The notes beneath the pieces were generated by a model. That model made no database searches. It was given only the letters and a program-made list of their open reading frames with translations, and was not told where the DNA came from. This document shows positions 8,079-16,037 of a stretch of 36,296 bases of DNA, in pieces (position 1 is the first letter of the stretch; each line of letters starts with the position of its first letter). Made by a program: the position numbers and the translations under genes. The stretch lies in assembly GCF_036404855.1 (NCBI RefSeq), contig NZ_DASWYS010000167.1, positions 1 through 36,296 of the forward strand, written 5' to 3'. This DNA comes from Pelomonas sp036404855. Lineage in GTDB: Bacteria; Pseudomonadota; Gammaproteobacteria; Burkholderiales; Burkholderiaceae_C.

Positions 8079-9966
8079 GCCTGCACGTGGCGCTTCGGCG
8101 GCCCCTGATCGCCGAGGCGAGCTGAAGGCCCACCTGGCTGAGGGACGGCTGTCCGCCGCCGTCGAGGCCGCGCGCCTCCTGTTGAACGAGCAGGGCAGCG
8201 TGCTGAATCAGCGCCTGGTCCGCCAGCTCGCCGATGGCTTGGGCGCCGAGGGCGGCCTCAAGCCGCTGAAAGTCGCGCTGCTGTCGTCGTTCTCCATCGA
8301 GTTCATCCACGACGCGCTGGTCGCCCAGGGCTTTGCCAACGGCCTGCGCATCGAGATCTACCAGCCCGGCTTCGGCCAGGTGCGCCAGGAAGTCCTGAAC
8401 CCGGCCAGCGGGCTCTATGCCTTCGCGCCGGATCTGACCATCCTGGCCATCGAAGGCGAAGATTGGCTGCCCGAGCTGTACGGTGACTTCATGTCCTTGG
8501 ATCCGGCCGGTGCCGGGCTGGCCGAAGCGGCGCAGCGGTGCCGGCAGGAGATCGTCGATCTGGCGCGTCAGTTCCGCCAGCGGCATGGCAAGCCGATGCT
8601 GGTGCACAACCTGGCTCAGCCGCAGCACCGCGCTGCCGGCATTGCCGACGTGCGGCTCGTGCAATCGCAGCAGGCCGCGCTGGCCAACTTCAATCGCGAG
8701 CTGGCCGAAGGGCTGTCGGGCATCGTCGACGCCTACGTGCTGGACTACGCGGGGCTGGTAGCCCAGCACGGAGCGCACCGCTGGTACGACGCGCGGATGC
8801 GGCTCTACGCCAAGGCGCCCATCGCTGCCGCCATGCTGGGGGCGCTGACCCGCGAGTACATGAAGTACGCGCGCGCGCTCAACGGCATGAGCAAGAAGTG
8901 CCTGGTGCTCGACCTCGACAACACGATGTGGGGCGGTGTGATTGGAGAGGATGGCCTCGACGGCATCCAGCTCGGCGCCAACTATCCTGGCAGCGCCTTC
9001 GTCGAATTCCAGCGCGCGGTGCGCACGCTGTCGCAGCGCGGCGTGATCCTGGCGCTGGCGAGCAAGAACAATGCGGCCGACGTCGACGCCGTCTTCGCGC
9101 AGCATCCATTCATGCAGCTCAAGCCAGAGCACTTCGCCGCGTCACAAGTGCATTGGGAGCCCAAGGCCGAATCGCTGAAGCGCATCGCCAAGCAGCTGAG
9201 CATCGGGCTAGAGCACATGGTCTTCGTCGACGACAACCCGGTCGAGTGCGAGCAGGTGCGGCGCGAGCTGCCCATGGTCACGGTGATCCAGTTGCCCAAG
9301 CGCCCCGAGGCCTACGTCGACGCGCTCCTTGAAGAGGGCCTGTTCGACACGTTGGGTCTCTCAGATGAGGACCGCCGTCGCGGCGCGCTGTACCAGCAGC
9401 GCGCGCAGGCCGAAAGCATGCGGGCCGAAAGCGGCAGCATCGAGGACTACTACCGCAGCCTGGGCATGGAGCTCAGCGTGCTCCCCGTGGATGCGGCGTC
9501 GCTGGCGCGCACCGCGCAGCTGACGCAGAAGACCAACCAGTTCAACACGACGACCTTCCGTTACTCGGAGGCCGACGTGGCCAGCCGCATGGGCGCTGCC
9601 GACTGGGAGCTTCTGACCGTGGGTGTGCGCGATCGCTTCGGCGACAACGGCATCGTCGGCATCATGATGGCGCAGGCGCAGGGCGAACAGCTGGAGATCG
9701 ACACCTTCTTGCTCAGCTGCCGGGTGATTGGCCGCACTGTCGAGACCGCGATGCTGGCGCAGTTGTGCGAGGCGGCGGCGGCTCGCGGCCTGAGCCGGCT
9801 GAGTGGCCAGCTGCGGCCGACTGCCAAGAACATGCCGGCGCGGGACCTGTTCGAGCGCCACGGCTTTGCCAAACAATCTGAGGATGAGGCGGGCAACAGC
9901 CGCTGGGTGCTGGAATTGCGCGAGGCCGCCATCCCCTTCCCGGACTGGTTCAACCGCGGCAGCTGA
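8071..9966 (+). CDS. FkbH-like HAD-IIIC family protein
   Basis: A 631-residue full-length HAD-IIIC/FkbH-like protein. An N-terminal helical and SGNH-like part (about residues 1-265) is followed by the HAD domain with DLDNTMWGG (D281 and D283 as nucleophile and acid/base), the SKNN threonine/serine loop region, and VFVDDNP (D387, D388). The C-terminal part contains LTQKTNQFNTTTFRY and a GNAT-like fold ending in RWVLELRE. Characterised FkbH relatives dephosphorylate 1,3-bisphosphoglycerate while loading the glyceryl group on an ACP; here the next gene but 50 bases downstream is an ACP. I start at ATG 8071 (AAGAAGG 12 bases upstream) rather than GTG 8059. The acyl group actually loaded is unknown. 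Confidence 0.9.
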   Translation: MTEPARGASAAPDRRGELKAHLAEGRLSAAVEAARLLLNEQGSVLNQRLVRQLADGLGAEGGLKPLKVALLSSFSIEFIHDALVAQGFANGLRIEIYQPGFGQVRQEVLNPASGLYAFAPDLTILAIEGEDWLPELYGDFMSLDPAGAGLAEAAQRCRQEIVDLARQFRQRHGKPMLVHNLAQPQHRAAGIADVRLVQSQQAALANFNRELAEGLSGIVDAYVLDYAGLVAQHGAHRWYDARMRLYAKAPIAAAMLGALTREYMKYARALNGMSKKCLVLDLDNTMWGGVIGEDGLDGIQLGANYPGSAFVEFQRAVRTLSQRGVILALASKNNAADVDAVFAQHPFMQLKPEHFAASQVHWEPKAESLKRIAKQLSIGLEHMVFVDDNPVECEQVRRELPMVTVIQLPKRPEAYVDALLEEGLFDTLGLSDEDRRRGALYQQRAQAESMRAESGSIEDYYRSLGMELSVLPVDAASLARTAQLTQKTNQFNTTTFRYSEADVASRMGAADWELLTVGVRDRFGDNGIVGIMMAQAQGEQLEIDTFLLSCRVIGRTVETAMLAQLCEAAAARGLSRLSGQLRPTAKNMPARDLFERHGFAKQSEDEAGNSRWVLELREAAIPFPDWFNRGS

Positions 9967-10016
9967 AGTCGCCTCGCCACACCTGTCCGTAACGTTTTCT
10001 CAATCGGAGCCCCTGA

Positions 10017-10253
10017 ATGTCCAAGAATGTCGAGCAGACCATCAAGGAGGTGATGGCCGTTGTGCTGAACCTCGACGCCGACAAGATCAACGATGACACC
10101 TCGATGGACAACACGCCAGGCTGGGACTCGGCCAACCACATCAGCCTGGTGCTGGCGCTGGAGGATGAGTTCTCGGTGTCGCTCGATCCAGCGGAGTTCG
10201 AGATGATGCGCTCGTACTTCGACATCGTCGGCGTGCTCGGGGCCAAGCTGTGA
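10017..10253 (+). CDS. acyl carrier protein
   Basis: A 78-residue acidic, helical protein with the phosphopantetheine attachment motif GWDSANH, Ser38 being the modified residue. The DSxxH form instead of the fatty-acid DSLD/E is typical of specialised carrier proteins that partner FkbH-like or ligase enzymes. It should carry a thioester-bound acyl group in the cytoplasm for transfer to the glycan. CGGAG at 10005-10009 gives a ribosome site 7 bases before ATG 10017. Its stop overlaps the GTG start of the MaoC-SDR fusion, which probably reduces or dehydrates the carried group. A second, dissimilar ACP is encoded at 24917-25174. Confidence 0.92.
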   Translation: MSKNVEQTIKEVMAVVLNLDADKINDDTSMDNTPGWDSANHISLVLALEDEFSVSLDPAEFEMMRSYFDIVGVLGAKL

Positions 10254-11485
10254 GCAGCACGCCGAAGGCCGACGAGCTCGGCTTCGCCGACATTGCCATC
10301 GGCCAGGTCTTCGAGATCGAGCGCAGCTTCAGCGCACAGGATGTGCAGGCCTTCGCCGCCGTCAGCGGCGACCACAGCCCGTTGCACGTCGATCCAGCCT
10401 ACGCGGCCGGCACGGAGTTCGGTCGCAACGTGGTGCATGGCATCCTGCTGGCTTCGCTCTTCTCGCAGCTCGTCGGCATGCGGGTGCCGGGCAAGCATGC
10501 GCTCTACATGGGCCAGGACCTGACCTTTCGGCGCCCGGTGTTGGTCGACGAGCCCATCCGTGCGATCGCCAAGGTGACGGCCAAGAGTGAGGCGACCAGC
10601 ACACTGGTGCTGAACACCGAGATCCGCAGCGCCGATGACAAGGTCGTCGTCATGGGTACGGCCAAGGTCAAGGTGCGCGACCAAGTTCGCGAGGCCGTGC
10701 CGGCCGCCACGGCCGTTGCAGCGGTGGTGCCCGCGGGCGTATCTCGCCAGGTTGCACTGGTGACGGGCGCGTCGCGTGGCATGGGTGCCGAGATCGCCCG
10801 CACGCTCGCCCGCCGCGGCTACGCCGTGGCGGTCAACTACTTCCGCAGCGCCGACCGTGCCGAGGCCGTCGTGCGTGAGATCGTCGATGCCGGCGGTGCC
10901 GCGATGGCCTTCCAGGCTGATGTGCGCGACGCCGCTCAGGTCGCCGCGATGATGGCACGCATCGTCGAAGGGCTGGGCGCGCCGACGGTGCTGGTCAATT
11001 CGGCCGTCGGCGAATTTGCTAACCGGCCGATCGCTGAGCTGCGTTGGTCCGATTTCGAGGCGCATCTCGACTACCAACTCAAGGCGGTGCTCAACACCTG
11101 TCAGAGCGTGCATCCGCTGATGAAGGCCGCTGGCGGCGGCGCCATCGTCAACTTGCTGTCGCAGGTGGTCGGCGGCGTGCCGGCCACCGGGCTGGCCGAC
11201 TACGTAAGTGCCAAGACCGCACTGCTGGGCTTGTCCAAGGCGATGGCCGCCGAATGGGCCGAGGACGCGGTTCGGGTCAACATGGTCTCGCCGGGGCTGA
11301 CCCGCACCGAGATGACCGAGCATTACCACGAGCGCATCTTCAAGATGGAAGCGGCCCGCACGCCGCTCAAGCGCATTGCCACGCCGGCCGATGTGGCCAA
11401 CAGCGTCGCTTATCTGGCTGGTGAGGACAGCGCCTTCATGACGGGCGTGAATGTCTATGTCACTGGCGGACAAACCATGATCTAA
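10250..11485 (+). CDS. MaoC-like hot-dog domain fused to SDR reductase
   Basis: A 411-residue two-domain protein. Residues 1 to about 145 form a MaoC/(R)-hydratase hot-dog domain with SGDHSPLHVD (D41 and H46 match the catalytic Asp/His). Residues from about 165 form a FabG-like SDR: TGASRGMG at 172-179, NSAVG at 250-254 in place of NNAG, catalytic Ser304, Tyr318 and Lys322 (YVSAK). Together these could interconvert 3-oxoacyl, 3-hydroxyacyl and enoyl thioesters on the ACP encoded directly upstream, giving for example a 3-hydroxyacyl group for N-acylation. The start is GTG 10250, overlapping the ACP stop (GTGA). The fusion and the ACP coupling are visible; the exact substrate is inferred. Confidence 0.88.
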   Translation: MSSTPKADELGFADIAIGQVFEIERSFSAQDVQAFAAVSGDHSPLHVDPAYAAGTEFGRNVVHGILLASLFSQLVGMRVPGKHALYMGQDLTFRRPVLVDEPIRAIAKVTAKSEATSTLVLNTEIRSADDKVVVMGTAKVKVRDQVREAVPAATAVAAVVPAGVSRQVALVTGASRGMGAEIARTLARRGYAVAVNYFRSADRAEAVVREIVDAGGAAMAFQADVRDAAQVAAMMARIVEGLGAPTVLVNSAVGEFANRPIAELRWSDFEAHLDYQLKAVLNTCQSVHPLMKAAGGGAIVNLLSQVVGGVPATGLADYVSAKTALLGLSKAMAAEWAEDAVRVNMVSPGLTRTEMTEHYHERIFKMEAARTPLKRIATPADVANSVAYLAGEDSAFMTGVNVYVTGGQTMI

Positions 11486-11495
11486 GGGGCTCAGA

Positions 11496-12779
11496 TTGAG
11501 ACTCGGCACCATCGCCCGCATCATCAAAGACACCTACTACAAGGGCAGCCTCAAGACCACTTACTGGGCCGCCTCCCACTTCATGGCGGAGGTGAGGGCG
11601 CTGTGGGCGCCCGGCCGTGACGCGTTCCGCAGCGAGGTTGGCCGCGGCCTGTGGCGCTTCGCCACCGACGCCGTCACGCCGGTCAAGGGTGAGAACGAGC
11701 AGCGCGCCCGCGCGGCGGTCGACTGGATTCTTCGTGGCCAGGCCTCCAGCCCGGACGGCGGCGTGGCGCTCGGCTACTTCCCCTGCGACGACGGCGGCGC
11801 CGGCTCGGGTTGGCGTGTGTCCTATCCGGAGACTACCGGCTACATCATCACCTCGCTGCTGGCCTATGCGAAGTCCACTGGCGACGCCGCCGTCGCCGAT
11901 GCTGCGATGCGCATGGCGCACTGGGAGGTCGATGTGCAGATGTCGACCGGGGCGGTGCAGGGCGGTCCCGTCTGCCCGCCCGAGCGCCAGACGGCCGCCG
12001 CATTCAACACCGGGATGGTCCTCGACGGCTGGTGCTCGGCATATGAGCATTCGGGCGACCCGCGCATCCTGGATGCCGCACGCCGCGCCGCCGACTGGCT
12101 GGTCGATGACCTCGATGAGCAGGGCTACTACAAGACCAATGGCGCTTTCGTCAGCCGTGGCGAGATCAAGACCTACACCTGCCTTTGTGCCTGGGCGATC
12201 TACCGCTTCGGCGAGATCAGTGGCGAGGAGCGCTACAAGCAGGCGGCAATCCGATCCATCGAGGCGGCGTTGCGCCAGCAGCAGGCCAACGCCTGGTTCG
12301 CCCACAACTGCCTGACCCGCTCCGATGCACCGCTGACCCACACGATCGGCTACACGCTGCAGGGTGTGCTGGAGGTGGGCCTGCTGTCCGGCCGCGCCGA
12401 TTTCGTCGACGCCGTGCGGCGCACGCTGGACGCGCTGCTGCCCAACATGGCGTCGTCAGGCTACCTGCCAGGCCGCTTCTACGCTGATTGGGAGCCGGCG
12501 GGTTTCTCGTCCTGCCTGACCGGTTCGGCGCAATTGGCCATCGTCTGCTACCGGCTCAGCCGGCAAACGGGCGAGGCCCGCTATGCCGATACCGCCGACA
12601 AGCTGGTGGACTACCTGAAGGCGCTCCAGTTGCTGCGCGCGCAGGACCCGGGCTGCGTTGGCGCGATCGCGGGATCCTTCCCCATTCTGGGAGCCTACAT
12701 GAGGTCGGGCTATCCGAACTGGGCGACGAAGTACTTCCTGGATGCGCTGATGCTGCAGCAAGCGCGCCATCGCGCATGA
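11496..12779 (+). CDS. (alpha/alpha)-barrel polysaccharide biosynthesis protein, VpsJ-like
   Basis: A 427-residue soluble protein made of repeated alpha-hairpins, for example SYPETTGYIITSLLAYA, AAFNTGMVLDGWCSAYE and ILDAARRAADWLVDDLDEQ, each followed by an aromatic loop. This is the pattern of six-hairpin glycosidase-like or terpenoid-cyclase-like barrels seen in VpsJ-type proteins of exopolysaccharide loci. No signal peptide is evident. I cannot name the reaction; a role in glycan trimming or in handling the carrier-bound product is possible. The start is TTG 11496 with AAGGGGC 5 bases upstream; the first in-frame ATG would remove the conserved-looking RLGTIARIIKDTYYKG leader. The stop overlaps the flippase start by 4 bases. 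Confidence 0.8.
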   Translation: MRLGTIARIIKDTYYKGSLKTTYWAASHFMAEVRALWAPGRDAFRSEVGRGLWRFATDAVTPVKGENEQRARAAVDWILRGQASSPDGGVALGYFPCDDGGAGSGWRVSYPETTGYIITSLLAYAKSTGDAAVADAAMRMAHWEVDVQMSTGAVQGGPVCPPERQTAAAFNTGMVLDGWCSAYEHSGDPRILDAARRAADWLVDDLDEQGYYKTNGAFVSRGEIKTYTCLCAWAIYRFGEISGEERYKQAAIRSIEAALRQQQANAWFAHNCLTRSDAPLTHTIGYTLQGVLEVGLLSGRADFVDAVRRTLDALLPNMASSGYLPGRFYADWEPAGFSSCLTGSAQLAIVCYRLSRQTGEARYADTADKLVDYLKALQLLRAQDPGCVGAIAGSFPILGAYMRSGYPNWATKYFLDALMLQQARHRA

Positions 12780-14230
12780 GTTTGCGCAATCAAGCCCTGT
12801 CTGGCTTCCGCTGGACGGCCGGCGCCCGATTGACCAGCCAGTTGATCACCTGGTCGATCACACTCATCGTCATCCGCATCCTGTCACCGGCCGACTACGG
12901 GTTGCTGGCGATGGCGACGGTCTTCGTCTCGTTACTGGCGATGTTCTCGGAGCTTGGACTGGGCGCGGCGGTAGTGCAGCGTAAGGAGCTCGATGACCAA
13001 CTGGTCCGGCGCGTCTTCGGCGTCGTGCTGCTGGTGCATCTTGCGCTGGCGGCCCTGCTGGCGCTGTCAGCGCCACTGCTGGGCATGTTCTATCAGGAGC
13101 CCCGGGTTGTGCCGGTGCTGCGGGTACTTGCCTGCCAGTTCGTGCTGGCGGGCTTTGCGGTGGTCCCCGACGCTCTATTGCAGCGGCGCATGGAGTTCCG
13201 CAACCGGTCCCTGCTGGATCTTGGCGCGGCAATTCTGACCAGCTTGACGACGCTGGGGCTGGCGGTTGCCGGCGCAGGCGTTTGGGCGCTGGTCGCGGGC
13301 TCCCTGCTGGGGCAGTTGTGCAGGACGGTCGGCCTGAATCTGATCTCGCCCTACTTCAAGCGGCCCGACTTCACTTTGAGCGGCATGCGGCCGCTGCTGC
13401 GGTTCGGCGGCCAGATGACGGCGTCGCAGTTGCTTTGGATGGCCTTTTCCCAGGCCGACATCCTGATCTGCGCCAAGATCCTTGGCAATGAGGTGCTTGG
13501 GTTCTACACGGTGGCGATGCACTTGGCTTCGCTGCCCAATCAGCGCATCTCGGGGCTGGTGAACCAGGTGGCCTTTCCCGCGTTCTCCAGCATGCAGCAC
13601 GATCACCAACGGGTCGGCGCGAACATGCTGCTCGGTGCCCGCATCCTGAGCTTTGTCGCCTTTCCTATTTTGTGGGGCCTTTCTAGCGTGGCGCCCGAGG
13701 TCGTGGCTGCCGTGCTGGGGGAGAAATGGGTGCCAGCAGTAGGGATCCTGCAGGCGATCGCGTTGATCATGCCGCTACGGATGATCGGCAACTTCGTTCA
13801 GGTAGCGAACCAGGGCATTGGGCGTTCGGATGTGATCCTGCGAAACGCGGTCTGGGCACTGGTCATCGGCCCCATCGCATTCTTCATTGGCGCAAGGTGG
13901 GGTGGGCTGCAGGGGCTTGCACTGGCCTGGCTGGCCGTATCTCCGCTGGTCTTCCTGCAGGTGACGTTGAGGGGCTTGCCGACCCTGGGCCTGCGCTGGT
14001 CGGCGCTGATCCAGGCCATGCTGCCCACCGTGGTTGCCGCGGTCCTGATGTTCTCTATCGTCATGCTGGCCAGGCATGCGTTCGGCGAGGCCCTTCCGCT
14101 GGCCGTGAGGTTGGGTGGGCTGATTGGCGTGGGAGCGGCTGCCTATTTGGCGGCGACATGGATGTTCAACCGTCGTGGGCTGAACGAGGTGCTCGACCTC
14201 GTGCGTGGCCTGCGCAAGGCCAAGGGCTGA
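12776..14230 (+). CDS. Wzx/WzxC-type oligosaccharide flippase
   Basis: A 484-residue polytopic protein with about 12-14 hydrophobic segments of the MATE/MOP polysaccharide exporter type. The N-terminus (ALSGFRWTAGARLTSQ, then VIRILSPADYGLLAMA, FSELGLGAAVVQR) is characteristic of the lipopolysaccharide biosynthesis WzxC-like family, and GNEVLGFYTVAMHLASLP begins the second half. It should translocate the undecaprenyl-linked repeat unit to the periplasm, for polymerisation. I chose ATG 12776, which overlaps the preceding stop (ATGA); a longer open frame upstream is a shadow of the VpsJ-like gene. A polymerase (Wzy) is not obvious in the window. Confidence 0.9.
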   Translation: MSLRNQALSGFRWTAGARLTSQLITWSITLIVIRILSPADYGLLAMATVFVSLLAMFSELGLGAAVVQRKELDDQLVRRVFGVVLLVHLALAALLALSAPLLGMFYQEPRVVPVLRVLACQFVLAGFAVVPDALLQRRMEFRNRSLLDLGAAILTSLTTLGLAVAGAGVWALVAGSLLGQLCRTVGLNLISPYFKRPDFTLSGMRPLLRFGGQMTASQLLWMAFSQADILICAKILGNEVLGFYTVAMHLASLPNQRISGLVNQVAFPAFSSMQHDHQRVGANMLLGARILSFVAFPILWGLSSVAPEVVAAVLGEKWVPAVGILQAIALIMPLRMIGNFVQVANQGIGRSDVILRNAVWALVIGPIAFFIGARWGGLQGLALAWLAVSPLVFLQVTLRGLPTLGLRWSALIQAMLPTVVAAVLMFSIVMLARHAFGEALPLAVRLGGLIGVGAAAYLAATWMFNRRGLNEVLDLVRGLRKAKG

Positions 14231-14251
14231 AGCTCAACAGGTACTTTTCCT

Positions 14252-16006
14252 ATGACGATCATTGCAGGCGTTTTCAGCAGGAAGGCGGGGGTCGATGTGC
14301 CAGTCGCGGTGTGCGGTGCACTCCGCAAAGGGATCTCGCGCGATCTGCGTGATCAGCCCATTGAATACAAGCATCCTGGTGGCTATCTGGTCAAGGTGGA
14401 CATCGGCGCGTTCGGCGCGCCGGCCCACCATCGTGATGCGCAGGGAAGCGTTTCGGTCATGGCCGGAGAGCCGCTGTTGGCTGACGGCGGCGGCGAGGGG
14501 GACACGCGCGACCGACATCTGCTGGCCATGCATGCCCAATGGGCGAGCGATGACTTCAGTGCGTTGAGGCATAGCGCAGGCACTTTCTGCGCAGCCTTCT
14601 ATGACCCGGCTCGTGGTATCGGCCACCTGATCGCCGACCGCCTCGGTCTGCGCACGCTGTACTACGCCATTCATGGCGACTTCGTCTATTTCTCCAGCGC
14701 CCTGCGCATCCTTGAGGCACTCGAGGCCTTACCGAAGTCCGCTGACGTTCAGGCACTGACCGAGATCACGGCCTTCGGCTACCCCTTTGGCCCGGGGACA
14801 CCGTATGCCGGCATCAAGATGCTGCTGCCGTGCGAGGTGCTCAGCGTCCGCCCGGAGGGCGTGACGTCCAGTCGCTACTTCGAATGGAGTTCCATCCAGC
14901 CGATTGACGTACCCGAGGAGCAGGCGCGGGCCGAGGTCTACCGTCTGTTCCAGCGCGCCATGCGCCGGCGCCTGCATGGCGACAAGACGACGTTCGCCTA
15001 CCTCAGTGGTGGCCTGGACTCGCGAGTTGTCGTTGCCGCATTGCGTGCTGAACAGGTGCATACCTACACCTTCAACTACTCGCTGGCCGGAACGCAGGAC
15101 CAAGTCTTCGCGAAACAGTACGCCGAGAAATGCGGGGCGTTGCACTACGAACTTCCAACCGAGCCCGGCCCGAACTGGTCGGCGGTGATGGCCGAGACCT
15201 GGGCGGCCTCGACCGCCCGCAAGGCGCGGGAAGCCGATCGCCCGCATGTGGTCTGGACCGGGGAGGGGGGCAGCGTGGGCCTAGGCCATGTCTACATCAG
15301 CCCCGAGATCGTCCGGCAATTGCGGGCCGGCGACTGGGACGGCGGGATCCAGACCTTCCTGAGTCAGCAGAGCAAGAGCCTGCTCACCCGCATCCTTAAG
15401 CCCGAGGTCGCGCGCCGCTTCGACGGTCATTTGGTGGCCGCGCTGAAGCAGGAGATGCAGGCGCAACATCAGGCCGACCCGGTGCGCGCGCTCTATATCT
15501 TCCTGAATCTCAACGGCCCGCGGCGACATTTAGTCAATCATTTCGAGACCATCGACCAGCACCGCCTGGAGTTCCAGCTGCCGTTCTACGACAGCGAGCT
15601 CATGGAGTACCTGACCGCGCTACCGGCCGACCCGTGCCTTTACCACGGGTTTTATGCGCGTTGGCTGGAGCTGTTTGACCGCACCGTGCTGGAGGTGCCC
15701 TGGCAGGCGTATCCAGGCCACGTGCCGAGCCCTGTGCCTGTGCCGGCTGACGTGCCAGACCAATGGAGCACGCCGGCCAGCCCGGCGCAGCAGAAGCGTT
15801 TACGCCAGGACCTGGATGAGCGCACCCGTGCGATGCTGGCGGACCGCAGCTTCCCGGCCGGTGTTCTAAACAAGCCCGTGCTCAGGCTGATGCACCTGGC
15901 TTGGCGCTTGGGCGTTGCCAATTACGACTATGCGCTGAAGGCAGCATTGGTCTACGCACGCTACGCCCGTGCGTCCGCCGGGCGTTACGAACTACCGGCT
16001 GGCTGA
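14252..16006 (+). CDS. asparagine-synthetase-like protein with degenerate glutaminase domain
   Basis: A 584-residue protein with the two-domain asparagine synthetase layout. The N-terminal Ntn glutaminase-like domain (about 1-190) begins MTIIAGVF where active enzymes have MCGIAG, so the catalytic Cys2 is replaced by Thr; GLRTLYYA and FSSALRILEAL still match the fold. The C-terminal PP-loop synthetase domain has SGGLDSR at residues 252-258. Without the cysteine it would have to use ammonia or an amine directly, or accept another nucleophile. In exosortase-linked loci such amidotransferases are thought to amidate sugar acids or peptides on the glycan. It is the last gene of the + strand operon, facing a convergent gene 31 bases away. 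Confidence 0.85.
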   Translation: MTIIAGVFSRKAGVDVPVAVCGALRKGISRDLRDQPIEYKHPGGYLVKVDIGAFGAPAHHRDAQGSVSVMAGEPLLADGGGEGDTRDRHLLAMHAQWASDDFSALRHSAGTFCAAFYDPARGIGHLIADRLGLRTLYYAIHGDFVYFSSALRILEALEALPKSADVQALTEITAFGYPFGPGTPYAGIKMLLPCEVLSVRPEGVTSSRYFEWSSIQPIDVPEEQARAEVYRLFQRAMRRRLHGDKTTFAYLSGGLDSRVVVAALRAEQVHTYTFNYSLAGTQDQVFAKQYAEKCGALHYELPTEPGPNWSAVMAETWAASTARKAREADRPHVVWTGEGGSVGLGHVYISPEIVRQLRAGDWDGGIQTFLSQQSKSLLTRILKPEVARRFDGHLVAALKQEMQAQHQADPVRALYIFLNLNGPRRHLVNHFETIDQHRLEFQLPFYDSELMEYLTALPADPCLYHGFYARWLELFDRTVLEVPWQAYPGHVPSPVPVPADVPDQWSTPASPAQQKRLRQDLDERTRAMLADRSFPAGVLNKPVLRLMHLAWRLGVANYDYALKAALVYARYARASAGRYELPAG

Positions 16007-16026
16007 GAATGCCGATGGCGCCAGCC
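15997..16026. terminator. inverted repeat between convergent genes, possible terminator
   Basis: GGCTGGC at 15997-16003 and GCCAGCC at 16020-16026 form a 7-bp GC-rich stem with a 16-base loop that spans the stop of the synthetase-like gene (TGA 16004-16006) and lies just before the stop of the convergent lipoprotein gene. There is no T-run on either strand, so termination is only possible, not shown. Confidence 0.3.
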
Positions 16027-16037
16027 AGCGTAGGGGC

